Shown: positions 15,089 through 23,915, numbered from the stretch's first letter. The stretch: 33,798 nucleotides of DNA from Cytophagales bacterium (GCA_013298505.1 JAAFHY010000031.1:1-33798), one strand, 5' to 3'. A program made the numbers and translations. The notes: generated by a model from the sequence alone, not told the origin.

Positions 15089-16777
15089 ATGGAAATCTTA
15101 GAAGAAAAGAAAAACAAAAACAAGCCTTATAAGCCCATTCTTGATGGCATACCCGATTGGCCTGTTTATCAGTTAAGCAAAAACCGGAAAGAGTTTATTG
15201 CCGAGGTAACCGAAAAATCCATTAGCAGAATAAAGGAACTACGGCCTCAGCTAAAGCAAGTTATAGACGATTTGCAGGCTACTGTCTATCGCGAGCAAAA
15301 TCGAATAAAGCGCAATCGCTGGCGTGCTGACCCAAAAGATGACCCGCGCTTTTGGGCTGCCATCAAAACAGAGATGGTTGAGTTGAGTAATAAGAAAGAA
15401 GAAGAACTCGCTGGCGCAGTAGATCGGATCTTAGAAAAAATAGTAAACCGCTACGCAACAGAGATAGCGGGAAATTTTAAAGCTTCTTCGTACCGCTTTG
15501 CACGCGAGGTAATCAAATTTGGCTTTCTGCGATTATTGAATGGCACACGTATAAAAAAATTCGGAGCCTTTTTTCGCAATCGCTACACCCTGCGCGACAA
15601 AATCCACATCGTTGGAAAAGTAAAAATGATACGCAAACTGGCCAAGCAGGGCACAGTGGTAATGGTTCCCACTCACTTCAGTAATCTTGATTCGATACTG
15701 ATCGGTTGGGTGATCCACTCCATGGGCTTGCCCGCTTTCATTTACGGTGCTGGTTTAAATCTGTTTAACATAAAAATCATCGCCTACTTTATGAACAGCC
15801 TGGGTGCTTATAAAGTAGACCGAAGAAAAAAGAATTTGCCATACTTAGAAACGCTAAAAATGTATTCTAACCTGGCCATTCAAAAAGGAGCACACAGTTT
15901 GTTTTTTCCGGGTGGCACCCGATCACGATCTGGCTTGATCGAAAAACAATTAAAACTTGGATTGTTGAGTACGGCCATTGAAGCACAGCGTAATTTGTAC
16001 ATGGCCGAAGGCGAAACGAAAAAGATTTTTGTGGTGCCAGTTACCCTCAATTATCATTGCGTACTCGAAGCCCCAGAAATGATTGAAGATTACTTGCAAG
16101 TAAAAGGGCAAGACCGCTACTTCCCTGAACAAGATAAGTACGGCAGTTTTCAACTCATTAAATTCCTGTTCAAGTTTTTTAGCAATCCTTCCAGCATTTC
16201 GGTTTCTATTGGGCCTGGCTTAGATGTGATGGGAAACTATGTAGATGACGATGGCAATAGTTTAGATTCGAACGGACGGATTATTAACACGCGCGACTAT
16301 TTTATTTCTAACGGAGACATTTCGATTGATCGCCAGCGCGAAGATGAATACACACGGATGCTAAGCCAGCGGATTGTAACAGAATACCATAAAATAAATC
16401 GAGTATTCTCAAGCCACTTAGTTGCTTTTATCGCTTTCGAAATGTGGATGAAAAAACATCCTGCACTTGATTTGTTTAGCCTGCTTAGAATTCCGGAAGA
16501 AGACCTAGAAATAGACTATGCCGAATTCAAAGAAGTGTTTAAGCGGGTGCGCAAACAAATCTATTTGATGAAAGAGGATGGGAAAATTAACTATGCCACT
16601 CACTTGAAAGGCAAATCGGATATGGCCATACAACGCGGACTAGAAAACGTGGGCGTGTTTCATTTAAACAGGCCGCTGCTTAAAAACAAAAAAGGAAACA
16701 TCATCACAAAAGACCTTTCGCTGTTATATTACTACCACAATAGGCTGGTAGGCTATGAGCTAGAACAGTTTATCTAG
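15089..16777 (+). CDS. PlsB-like glycerol-3-phosphate / lysophosphatidate acyltransferase
   Basis: Acyltransferase of glycerophospholipid synthesis. The PlsC/PlsB catalytic motif is THFSNLDS (His196-x4-Asp201), followed by the glycerol-phosphate-binding FPGGTRSRSG (273-282) and a VVPVTLNYH segment. At 562 residues it is far longer than PlsC (about 240). An N-terminal helical region of about 170 residues and a C-terminal region of about 200 flank the core, more like PlsB-type glycerol-3-phosphate acyltransferases. The frame opens with TTG at 15086 followed directly by ATG at 15089, which I chose. gpsA, which makes the glycerol-3-phosphate substrate, lies 0.8 kb downstream on the same strand. 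The acyl donor (CoA or ACP) is not evident. Confidence 0.85.
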   Translation: MEILEEKKNKNKPYKPILDGIPDWPVYQLSKNRKEFIAEVTEKSISRIKELRPQLKQVIDDLQATVYREQNRIKRNRWRADPKDDPRFWAAIKTEMVELSNKKEEELAGAVDRILEKIVNRYATEIAGNFKASSYRFAREVIKFGFLRLLNGTRIKKFGAFFRNRYTLRDKIHIVGKVKMIRKLAKQGTVVMVPTHFSNLDSILIGWVIHSMGLPAFIYGAGLNLFNIKIIAYFMNSLGAYKVDRRKKNLPYLETLKMYSNLAIQKGAHSLFFPGGTRSRSGLIEKQLKLGLLSTAIEAQRNLYMAEGETKKIFVVPVTLNYHCVLEAPEMIEDYLQVKGQDRYFPEQDKYGSFQLIKFLFKFFSNPSSISVSIGPGLDVMGNYVDDDGNSLDSNGRIINTRDYFISNGDISIDRQREDEYTRMLSQRIVTEYHKINRVFSSHLVAFIAFEMWMKKHPALDLFSLLRIPEEDLEIDYAEFKEVFKRVRKQIYLMKEDGKINYATHLKGKSDMAIQRGLENVGVFHLNRPLLKNKKGNIITKDLSLLYYYHNRLVGYELEQFI

Positions 16778-16843
16778 TTTTGATATTATCTCCTTTGAAT
16801 TTGTTGAATTAAGGAACGTTTTAAAGAATTAAATTTAAACAAT

Positions 16844-17047
16844 ATGGTTATAGAAAGGACAAAAAAGGAAGTGATTATCCGTCTTCCATCGAATATCAAT
16901 ACAGAGGAACTTCAAAACCTACTAGACTATTTGAACTATAAGGAAGCAACGGATAAGTCACAAGCAACCCAAGCCGCGGTTGATAAACTTGCCACGGAGA
17001 TTAAAAAAGGTTGGTGGAGTAAAAACAGAAGTCGTTTTATTAAATGA
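16844..17047 (+). CDS. Putative antitoxin of a PIN-domain toxin-antitoxin pair
   Basis: A 67-residue protein whose beta-strand-like start (EVIIRLPSNINTEELQNLL) and helical remainder with a basic C-terminus (KKGWWSKNRSRFIK) resemble small antitoxins that precede PIN toxins. Its stop overlaps the toxin ATG in an ATGA arrangement, the usual layout for such pairs. I see no clear DNA-binding motif. The call rests mainly on size and coupling to the next gene. Confidence 0.65.
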   Translation: MVIERTKKEVIIRLPSNINTEELQNLLDYLNYKEATDKSQATQAAVDKLATEIKKGWWSKNRSRFIK

Positions 17048-17493
17048 AAATTATTGTAGACTCCAACATAATTTTCAGTGCGCTATTGCGAACCCAAACT
17101 ACTTACGGACAAATACTATTTAACTCACAAGGGATTTTTGAGTTTTACAGTGCTCAATATATGAGAATCGAAATCCTAAAGCATTGGGATAAATTGTTAA
17201 AGGTTTCAAAATTAACAGATGGGCAATTGAATGAATCCTATTATTCATTGTTAACTAAAATCAATTTTATCAACGAAGCGATCATTCCTCAAAAGATTTG
17301 GCTAGAATCAGAAAAATTACTTGATAAAATAGATTTAGACGATACAGATTTTATTGCTCTTACCAATTACTTAAAAGGCAAGTTATGGACAGGCGATAAG
17401 GCACTACATGAAGGATTAAAGAATAAAGGTTTTAAGAAAGTTTTGACAACCAACGAATTGCTAAAACTTTGGGCTTTGGAGAGAAAACTTTGA
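17044..17493 (+). CDS. PIN-domain ribonuclease, putative toxin
   Basis: A 149-residue protein with the PIN-fold acidic set: Asp6 in IIVDSNIIFSALL, Glu43 (RIEILKHW), Asp99-Asp100-x-Asp102 (DLDDTDFIAL) and Asp118 (LWTGDKAL). These residues bind Mg or Mn in PIN nucleases, which as toxins cut tRNA, rRNA or mRNA; the target here is unknown. Both genes of the pair are more AT-rich than the acyltransferase and gpsA genes that flank them, which suits insertion of a mobile toxin-antitoxin unit. Confidence 0.75.
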   Translation: MKIIVDSNIIFSALLRTQTTYGQILFNSQGIFEFYSAQYMRIEILKHWDKLLKVSKLTDGQLNESYYSLLTKINFINEAIIPQKIWLESEKLLDKIDLDDTDFIALTNYLKGKLWTGDKALHEGLKNKGFKKVLTTNELLKLWALERKL

Positions 17494-17559
17494 TTTAGTT
17501 GTACTGCAAATGCCTATTTTCTTTAGCTCAACTATTCGCAATAGCAACTAAGCTAAAAT

Positions 17560-18630
17560 ATGCCCATATCGGAAAAAGTTTATAAACAAGCAGACGAAAA
17601 ACCAATTGGAGTTATTGGTGCGGGCAATTTCGGAACTGTCATTGCAAATATTTTGGCCATCAACAGGTCAGTACTTCTTTATGCGCGGGATGCGACAGCC
17701 GTTAAGCAGATCAACGAAAAAAAAATAAGTAAAGGTCACGCCATCCACAGCAATGTGAGGGCGGTAAATGATCTAGCCGAAATAGCTAGCTCGTGCGATA
17801 TTATTTTTCCGATGGTGCCCTCAACTCATTTTCGGCAAATGATGAAAAAGCTATCGCCCCATCTTCAGCCCTATCACATTTTAATTCATGGCACTAAGGG
17901 TTTTGATATTACCCTGCCTGCTGGCGAAACGATTGAGACCATTACTAAATTAAACCGCAAGCAAGTAAAAACAATGAGCGAAGTAATTCGCGAAGAAAGC
18001 GTGGTAGTAAGAATCGGTTGCTTGGCGGGACCCAACCTGGCTAAAGAATTGGCGCAACGTCAACCTGCAGCTACAGTTGTTGCCAGTCAGTTTGATGAAG
18101 TGATTCAAATCGGAAAAAGATTATTACGCAACGATCGCTTTCAGGTTTACGAGAACCGTGATATAGTGGGCGTTGAAATAGCTGGGGTCTTAAAAAATAT
18201 TATTGCCATTGCTTCGGGCGCATTGAGTGGCTTAGGTTATGGCGAAAATGCAAAAGGTCTGTTGGTAAGTAGAGGTGCTGTAGAAATGGTTTACCTCGGG
18301 CGAGCATTGGGTGGCGATGTGAAAGCTTTTTTGGGAGTAGCAGGCATTGGCGATTTGGTAACTACTTGCAATAGCCCCATGAGTAGAAATTTTACCGTTG
18401 GTTACCGATTGGCAAAGGGCGAAACACTTACTGCAATATTGGCCGATATGGAAGAAATTGCAGAGGGTGTAAATACGGTGCGGATTGCAAAAAAATGCGC
18501 TGATTTTTACAAAATCAGGGCGTTGATTACCGACCGCTTATACAAAGTTCTATTTGAAGGGATGACCGTAGAAGAAGCGCTAGAATTCTTAATGCGTTTT
18601 CCGCTAAGTGCGGATATTGATTTTATTTAA
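17560..18630 (+). CDS. gpsA: Glycerol-3-phosphate dehydrogenase [NAD(P)+] GpsA
   Basis: Reduces dihydroxyacetone phosphate to sn-glycerol 3-phosphate for phospholipid synthesis. The Rossmann motif is GVIGAGNFGTVIAN (17-30). HGTKGF, AGPNLAKEL, the active-site Lys segment EIAGVLKNIIAIASGA and the substrate-binding SRNFTVGY are all present. At 356 residues it is slightly long, owing to a region around VKTMSEVIREES before the conserved GPN loop. The ATG at 17560 is supported by the short distance to the nucleotide-binding motif. The 3' end overlaps the converging HIT gene by 8 bases. Confidence 0.95.
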   Translation: MPISEKVYKQADEKPIGVIGAGNFGTVIANILAINRSVLLYARDATAVKQINEKKISKGHAIHSNVRAVNDLAEIASSCDIIFPMVPSTHFRQMMKKLSPHLQPYHILIHGTKGFDITLPAGETIETITKLNRKQVKTMSEVIREESVVVRIGCLAGPNLAKELAQRQPAATVVASQFDEVIQIGKRLLRNDRFQVYENRDIVGVEIAGVLKNIIAIASGALSGLGYGENAKGLLVSRGAVEMVYLGRALGGDVKAFLGVAGIGDLVTTCNSPMSRNFTVGYRLAKGETLTAILADMEEIAEGVNTVRIAKKCADFYKIRALITDRLYKVLFEGMTVEEALEFLMRFPLSADIDFI

Positions 18631-19018
18631 AGGCTTTCTTTATTGTTTCTGCCAACGCCAAAAACTCATCCTTAGATAAAGTCAACTTTGGATTTGAAAA
18701 ATTAAGGTCGCTGCTTTTGTTCAATGGGATCAGATGAATGTGTGCATGAGGAACTTCTAAGCCAACTACCGATACACCTACACGCAAACAGGGCACAGAC
18801 AACTTAATTGCCTGAGCCACGCGCTTGGCAAATTGCATGGTGGTAGCAATCTCTTGGTCGGTTAAATCAAAAAAATAATCTTCTTCGCGCTTTGGCACCA
18901 CCAACGTATGGCCCTTTGCCAATGGGTTTATATCTAAAAAAGCCAAATGGGATTGATCTTCGGCAACGATGTAAGCAGGAATCTCTCCGCTTGCAATTCG
19001 AGAGAAAATAGAGGCCAT
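18623..19018 (-). CDS. HIT-family nucleotide hydrolase/transferase (HINT-like)
   Basis: A 131-residue histidine-triad protein. The triad HAHIHLIPL (91-99) includes the catalytic middle His, and the N-terminal IFSRIASGEIPAYIV and GHTLVVPKR segments are typical of the HINT branch, which hydrolyses nucleoside phosphoramidates such as acyl-AMP. The cellular substrate is unknown. It follows greA by 6 bases and is surely in the same transcript. Confidence 0.93.
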   Translation of the reverse strand: MASIFSRIASGEIPAYIVAEDQSHLAFLDINPLAKGHTLVVPKREEDYFFDLTDQEIATTMQFAKRVAQAIKLSVPCLRVGVSVVGLEVPHAHIHLIPLNKSSDLNFSNPKLTLSKDEFLALAETIKKAFK

Positions 19019-19024
19019 AAAAAA

Positions 19025-19501
19025 TTACGCTTCGATTTTGCTAATCTCAAATTCCATTTCTCCGGCAGGCGTTTTTATTTTGGCACTATCGCCAACTTTT
19101 TTTCCAAGTAAGCCTTTACCAATGGGCGATTGGGTAGATATTTTGCCTAGCTTTAAATCAGCCTCTTCTTCTGAAACCAACATATAGGTAACGCTGGCCG
19201 AATTTTTTTTATTCTTGATGGTAACTTTTGATAATATAGATACCACCGATGTATCAATTTTCGATTCGTCTATCAGGCGTGCGCTGCCCATCAAATCTTC
19301 GAGTTTGGCAATCTTAGCTTCCAAATGTCCTTGTGCGTCTTTTGCTGCATCGTACTCCGCATTTTCGCTTAGGTCGCCCTTATCGCGTGCTTCTGCAATT
19401 TGCTTGGCTATATCAGAGCGGCCTTTAGTTTTAAGGTAACTTAACTCTTGTGTTAACTTATCAAGCCCTTCTTTTGTATAATATGAAATCTGTTTAGCCA
19501 T
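19025..19501 (-). CDS. greA: Transcription elongation factor GreA
   Basis: Rescues backtracked RNA polymerase by stimulating transcript cleavage. The 158 residues fit the family. The N-terminal coiled coil (about 8-75) carries the tip acidic pair region KGDLSENAEYDAAKDAQ, and the C-terminal FKBP-like domain contains ISTQSPIGKGLLGKKVGD, a highly conserved segment. It starts at the ATG at 19501, just downstream of the hairpin terminator at 19540-19575 that separates it from the pentapeptide gene. Confidence 0.96.
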   Translation of the reverse strand: MAKQISYYTKEGLDKLTQELSYLKTKGRSDIAKQIAEARDKGDLSENAEYDAAKDAQGHLEAKIAKLEDLMGSARLIDESKIDTSVVSILSKVTIKNKKNSASVTYMLVSEEEADLKLGKISTQSPIGKGLLGKKVGDSAKIKTPAGEMEFEISKIEA

Positions 19502-19539
19502 TAGTGATAATTCTTGAAATTAAAGTATTTAAAAAAAGA

Positions 19540-19575
19540 AAACAACGGCCACACTTAAAAGCGCGGCCGTTGTTT
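19540..19575 (-). terminator. Rho-independent terminator after the pentapeptide repeat gene
   Basis: A perfect 11-bp stem, aaacaacggcc (19540-19550) and ggccgttgttt (19565-19575), with a 14-base loop. Read on the minus strand it is followed by an 11-base run of ten T and one C (19539-19529), so it ends the transcript of the pentapeptide gene and insulates greA. Confidence 0.85.
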
Positions 19576-19612
19576 TAACAAAAGTAACTGATATTTTCTC
19601 GAATACAAAAAA

Positions 19613-20458
19613 CTACCCTCCTACTAATTCGGGAATTATCAGTTTTACTTGTTCTATTAATTCATCATCAAATTGCGCGAGGTATAAGGTTTTTGCTTTT
19701 GATAATTGCTCTATGGTTAACCCCTTTGCTCCTCGCAAATCTGCTTTGTATAAACTAGCATTTTCAAAATCGGCACCCATCAGGTAGCTATTTCTCAAAT
19801 TCGATTCCATCAAAAAAGCATTCTTGAAATTGGTCTTTATAAGAAATGCATTTTCAAATTGCGTTTTAATTAAAAAAGCATCTTTAAAATTCGCTCCACT
19901 TGCGTAAGCACCTTTTAAATTCGCTTGGTTTAGATTTGAGTTTTCTAAATTGGTTTGGTTTAACCGGGTGTTTTCTAGATTCGTTTCGATCAAAGATGAA
20001 TTGGATAAATTAGTAGAGTTGAGGTTCGATGATTTTAAATTAACATAATTTAGATTGGTTCGCGCCAAGTGACAATTCACTAAATTGATTTCGCATATCT
20101 TATGACGATTCAATCGCTTGATATTACCCACGGTACGAAATGCGGCTTCGTCTGACTCCCACAATCTAAAGTCATCAATCTCATCTTTGTAGGTTCTGAT
20201 GCGCTGGCGCACTTCGCCATTTTGATTTAACCAATAAAGTAAAATACCGATTACCGCAATATCGAAAATCATTCCGTGCGCTTCAGCCAGTACTTGTATC
20301 CAAAAACTTCTGAAATCAGAAATATAAAAAGGCAGGCTTAGCCCGATAACAACAATGGCTACCAGCACCAACACGATCGTACTGGTAAGGATTGGCTTTT
20401 CAACCACCTCATCAAACTTATCTGAAATTCTTTTTTTGATTCGTGCTACTCGACCCAT
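19613..20458 (-). CDS. Membrane-anchored pentapeptide repeat protein
   Basis: A 281-residue protein. Two membrane segments near the N-terminus (about 24-46 and 62-80) are followed by a linker and, from about 115 to 255, some 25-28 consecutive pentapeptide repeats of the A(D/N)LXX kind. They appear here as TNL, SNL, ANL, ANF and TNF units with many Asn and Leu, which should fold into a right-handed quadrilateral beta-helix. A short helical cap (LTIEQLSKAKTLYLAQFDD) closes the repeat, a common ending. The N-terminus is cytoplasmic and basic. Function unknown; soluble relatives such as Qnr mimic DNA, but the membrane-anchored type is different. Confidence 0.88.
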   Translation of the reverse strand: MGRVARIKKRISDKFDEVVEKPILTSTIVLVLVAIVVIGLSLPFYISDFRSFWIQVLAEAHGMIFDIAVIGILLYWLNQNGEVRQRIRTYKDEIDDFRLWESDEAAFRTVGNIKRLNRHKICEINLVNCHLARTNLNYVNLKSSNLNSTNLSNSSLIETNLENTRLNQTNLENSNLNQANLKGAYASGANFKDAFLIKTQFENAFLIKTNFKNAFLMESNLRNSYLMGADFENASLYKADLRGAKGLTIEQLSKAKTLYLAQFDDELIEQVKLIIPELVGG

Positions 20459-20483
20459 TTCTAACTACTGAACGCTTAATTAT

Positions 20484-20491
20484 CAAATATA
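20484..20491 (-). promoter_or_regulatory. Probable -7 box for the pentapeptide repeat gene
   Basis: TATATTTG on the minus strand fits TAnnTTTG and lies 25 bases from the ATG. No clear -33 box stands 19-20 bases upstream. Confidence 0.4.
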
Positions 20492-20557
20492 AATCAAAGT
20501 ATGTGAAGTGATCGTATCGGATTAGATGAGAATATTACATCAGTTTGTATATGAAGG

Positions 20558-21925
20558 CTAGAGCAGCAAATGAATGGTGAGGAAATACGTGGTGAGCCCT
20601 AGCAAGTCGCTCATCGTGGTAATGAATGGCCCCGATGCCAACGCTGGGTTAAATCCCATCTTGTTGAGTATGAGAGGCGTTACTGTGCCTACAAAAGAAG
20701 AAAACAACACTACTCCAAAAAGGGCGATAGCAACCACGATTGAAAGACGAGGGTTACCAAAAAACAAAAGTGTAGTGGCTAAAACTAATACTGATAGAAA
20801 AAATCCATTCAACAAAGCAACGCTAAACACTTTCGAGAGGCGTTTTATTAAGCCCTCGTCTACAAACCCTGGCTTTACTAAACTCTGCACAATCAATGAA
20901 GAAGATTGAATACCTACATTTCCACCGGTTGCTTGAATGAGAGGGACAAAAAACGCGATTGCGGTAATTTTGGCTAACTCAGCTTCAAAAAAACCCATGA
21001 ACCTTGCGCTGAGTATACCTCCGAAAACCCCAATCAAAAGCCACGGCAAACGGGCACGAGTGTTTTTCCAAACGGTGTCATCCTCCTCCACATCTTCGGT
21101 TATACCCGACATGATTTGGCGCTCTTCTTCGGCTTGTTCGGTAATTACATCTACCACATCGTCAATCGTAATTCTACCTACTAATTGCCCATGCACATTT
21201 ACCACCGGCACCGATTCCAAGTCATATTTCTTCATGATCTCGGCAACCTCGGTGTCTTCCTGATGCGTTTCTACCGAAACTACGTCATCGTCATATATAT
21301 CTTTAACAATTGTTTTAGGGTCGGTCAAAATAAGCTTTTGCAGTGACACTCTACCTAACAACGTATCGCGGTCATCTACCACATACACGGCATAAAATGT
21401 TGTTACATTTTCTGCTTGCTTTCGTATTTCTTCTACGCACTGTACTACCGTCCAGTTGTTACGAGCCTTTATCAACTCTTTGGCCATCAATCCACCCGCC
21501 ACGTTTTCGTCATAGCGGAGCAAGTCAATTACTTGTGCTTTTAAATCAGGCTCCAGCCCTGCAATAATGCTTTCGCTGATTTTAATGGGCAACTCATTTA
21601 AAATATCGGCTGCATCATCAGAATCTAATTGATTAACTATCTCTGTAAGTTCTTGAGGATTATAAATCGTGAGAAATTTTTTCCGAGTATCTGAGTCCAA
21701 ATCGTTGACGATTTTCGATCTGATCTCTACGGAAAGTAAATCGAGTACATACTTCGACTCTTCGCTATTAAATTCGTAGAGCAAAGCGGTAATATCTGCT
21801 GGGTTTACTTCCGCCAGGCTATCGAGAACAAAAGTACCATCTCGCTCATCCAACGCTTGTTGAAAACGATCCCTGAATTCTTTGGTCAATTCAAATTCAA
21901 CAAACTCTTTCACCCGCTGCTTCAA
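20558..21925 (-). CDS. mgtE: Magnesium transporter MgtE
   Basis: Mg2+-gated channel of the inner membrane. The N-domain of right-handed helices spans about 35-135 (DSDDAADILNELP is typical), two CBS domains about 145-265 (ESVPVVNVHGQLVGRITIDD), then a connecting helix and five membrane segments from about 292 to 455. The pore region has PLIQATGGNVGIQSSSL and the late MSDLLGLTTYF with the conserved acidic residue. Length 455 is normal. It starts within the end of rsmA (29-base overlap), so it is translated from that transcript; no Mg riboswitch is visible. Confidence 0.95.
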   Translation of the reverse strand: MKQRVKEFVEFELTKEFRDRFQQALDERDGTFVLDSLAEVNPADITALLYEFNSEESKYVLDLLSVEIRSKIVNDLDSDTRKKFLTIYNPQELTEIVNQLDSDDAADILNELPIKISESIIAGLEPDLKAQVIDLLRYDENVAGGLMAKELIKARNNWTVVQCVEEIRKQAENVTTFYAVYVVDDRDTLLGRVSLQKLILTDPKTIVKDIYDDDVVSVETHQEDTEVAEIMKKYDLESVPVVNVHGQLVGRITIDDVVDVITEQAEEERQIMSGITEDVEEDDTVWKNTRARLPWLLIGVFGGILSARFMGFFEAELAKITAIAFFVPLIQATGGNVGIQSSSLIVQSLVKPGFVDEGLIKRLSKVFSVALLNGFFLSVLVLATTLLFFGNPRLSIVVAIALFGVVLFSSFVGTVTPLILNKMGFNPALASGPFITTMSDLLGLTTYFLTIHLLL

Positions 21926-22682
21926 TTAATTTTGTAAGATGTATAAACTGCTCTACCGATAATTGCTCTGCCCGATTATTCAATAACGGCATTTCACTGA
22001 TCGAAGCTTCCAAATTTAAAGGTTTGAGTGCGTTTCGCAAGGTCTTTCTTCGGTTTTGAAATGCTTGCTTCACTACACGCTGAAACAAGCGCTCATCGCA
22101 ATCCAACGTGGCTCTATCATTTCGCGTAAGTCGAATAACTGCCGACATTACTTTGGGTGGGGGGTGGAAAACCCCTGGAGGTACTTTAAATAAATACTCA
22201 ATGTTATAATACGCTTGCAGCAAAACACTTAATATACCATAGGTTTTGCTTCCCTCCTTTTCGGCAATTCGATCGGCCACTTCTTTTTGCAACATACACA
22301 CCACCTGTGGTACTTGATTTCGCTGCTCAAGAATTCTAAAAAAAATCTGCGAAGAGATGTTGTATGGAAAATTACCAATCACCAGGTAATTGTTGGTAAA
22401 CATGGCAGCCAAGTCCATCTCTAAAAAATCGCCTTCAATTATTTTGTTGCTCAAAGAAGGAAAGTGTTCTTTCAAATACGCAACAGATTCACGATCTATT
22501 TCTATTAGCGAAACAGCTAAGTCTGAGTTCTTAATCAAGTACTGTGTAAGAACCCCAGTACCGGGGCCAATCTCTACTACAACTTGTTTTGATCCATCCA
22601 GTTTTAATGAATCAACTATTTTGAGTGCGATATTTTGGTCTTTAAGAAAATGCTGTCCAAGAAATTTTTTAGGCCGAACCAT
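21897..22682 (-). CDS. rsmA: 16S rRNA dimethyladenosine transferase RsmA (KsgA)
   Basis: Dimethylates the two adjacent adenines in the 3' terminal hairpin of 16S rRNA during small-subunit assembly. The N-terminus VRPKKFLGQHFLKD, SAM motif VVEIGPGTGVLTQ (35-47) and catalytic NFPYNIS (104-110) are diagnostic. I chose the ATG at 22682 (261 residues) over an in-frame TTG at 22694, since the family starts a residue or two before RPKKFLGQ. The downstream mgtE overlaps its end. Confidence 0.96.
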   Translation of the reverse strand: MVRPKKFLGQHFLKDQNIALKIVDSLKLDGSKQVVVEIGPGTGVLTQYLIKNSDLAVSLIEIDRESVAYLKEHFPSLSNKIIEGDFLEMDLAAMFTNNYLVIGNFPYNISSQIFFRILEQRNQVPQVVCMLQKEVADRIAEKEGSKTYGILSVLLQAYYNIEYLFKVPPGVFHPPPKVMSAVIRLTRNDRATLDCDERLFQRVVKQAFQNRRKTLRNALKPLNLEASISEMPLLNNRAEQLSVEQFIHLTKLIEAAGERVC

Positions 22683-22809
22683 CGGTAGTGTCAATAATAT
22701 CCAAAGGTCAAGAATACTTCGTTAATTGTTAGTAGGTTCACCTCTTTATTTAATCTCCTTTTAATAAAATCAGAATTCAGTACCTTTAAATTTTTCAAAC
22801 ACTATAACT

Positions 22810-23829
22810 ATGGCAATCGAAAAACCACGAATCGGTATCACACTTGGCGATATAAATGGAATTGGCCCGGAGGTAATAATCAAAGCACTGGCCGACAACC
22901 GATTGCTTTCAATGATTACACCCGTTGTGTATGGATCCACGAGGGTGCTTTCATACTATCGTAAATTAATGAACCTAGAAGAATTCAATTACAGCCAGGT
23001 AAAAACAAAGGGGCAATTTTTTCAAAAGACCATCAACGTGGTTAACTGCTGGGAAGATATGATCGAGATACAACCCGGCCAGCCATCGAAGCAAGCAGGC
23101 AACGCAGCACTACTGTCGTTGCAAAAAGTGGTGGACGATTCGAAAGAAGGTTTTTTGGATGGCTTTGTAACTGGCCCTATCGACAAGAACACTATCCACG
23201 GAAGTGAGTTCCCATTTCGCGGCCATACCGAATACCTCACCGCTACTTTTGGCGCTGGAGAAAGCCTAATGCTAATGGTAGGCAACGATTTAAAAGTAGG
23301 ACTTGTAACCGAGCATGTGGCTGTAAAAGAAGTTGCCTCACTCATCACCAAAGAGCGAGTAGAATTGAAAATCCGATTACTCGAAATGTCATTGAAGAAA
23401 GACTTCGGCATAGGCAAACCCAAAATTGCAGTTTTAGGGCTCAACCCCCACGCGGGCGATGAAGGCCTGCTTGGCGCAGAAGAAAATGAAATCATTAGAC
23501 CCGTTATTGCCGACCTAAAAACAAAAGGTAAATTAATAATGGGACCGTTTGCTGCCGATGGCTTCTTTGCTGCTGGGCAACACACAAAATACGATGGCAT
23601 AATGGCCATGTACCACGATCAGGGCCTTGTAGCTTTTAAAACCATTGCCTTCGACAACGGGGTAAACTTTACGGCCGGGCTGCCTATTGTGCGCACCTCG
23701 CCCGATCATGGCACAGCATATAATATTGCAGGGAAAAATATGGCCGATGAATCATCCTTTCGGCAGGCGATCTATACAGCTTGCGACATTGTGAAGTCGA
23801 GGCAGATGCTATTGATCGAAAAAAACTAA
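22810..23829 (+). CDS. pdxA: 4-hydroxythreonine-4-phosphate dehydrogenase PdxA
   Basis: NAD-dependent step of the DXP-dependent pyridoxal phosphate pathway. Clear motifs are GITLGDINGIGPEVIIKAL at the start, GFVTGPIDKN, FRGHTEYLT with a metal-binding His, GLNPHAGDEG, AMYHDQGLVAFK and VRTSPDHGTAYNIAGK. The 339 residues fit the family. A near-consensus -7 box TACCTTTA at 22781-22788 lies 21 bases before the ATG. pdxJ and other pathway genes are not in the window. Confidence 0.96.
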   Translation: MAIEKPRIGITLGDINGIGPEVIIKALADNRLLSMITPVVYGSTRVLSYYRKLMNLEEFNYSQVKTKGQFFQKTINVVNCWEDMIEIQPGQPSKQAGNAALLSLQKVVDDSKEGFLDGFVTGPIDKNTIHGSEFPFRGHTEYLTATFGAGESLMLMVGNDLKVGLVTEHVAVKEVASLITKERVELKIRLLEMSLKKDFGIGKPKIAVLGLNPHAGDEGLLGAEENEIIRPVIADLKTKGKLIMGPFAADGFFAAGQHTKYDGIMAMYHDQGLVAFKTIAFDNGVNFTAGLPIVRTSPDHGTAYNIAGKNMADESSFRQAIYTACDIVKSRQMLLIEKN

Positions 23830-23888
23830 ACCCTATCGGCCTCATTGGCCGTATATGCAAAAAAGAGTGTTGGTTAGAATTTCTTTAA

Positions 23889-23896
23889 TAGTTTTG
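23889..23896 (+). promoter_or_regulatory. Probable -7 box for the TerB-like gene
   Basis: TAGTTTTG matches TAnnTTTG and ends 19 bases before the ATG. The expected -33 position reads agtg, so only half of the promoter is supported. Confidence 0.4.
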
Positions 23897-23915
23897 AACC
23901 GCCTCAACATTGTAA

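Noticed and set aside
20459-20557. A possible Mg riboswitch or small RNA near mgtE
   Set aside because: This stretch is downstream of mgtE, not upstream. The mgtE start lies inside rsmA, leaving no leader for a riboswitch.
23022-23609. A 195-codon open frame on the minus strand opposite pdxA
   Set aside because: The plus strand encodes complete PdxA motifs across the same interval, and the minus-strand product is Ser/Pro-rich low-complexity sequence with no domain. It is a codon-bias shadow.
23837-23851. A cggcc-tcatt-ggccg hairpin just after pdxA
   Set aside because: The stem is only 5 bp and A-rich, not T-rich, sequence follows on the coding strand, so I do not call it a terminator.
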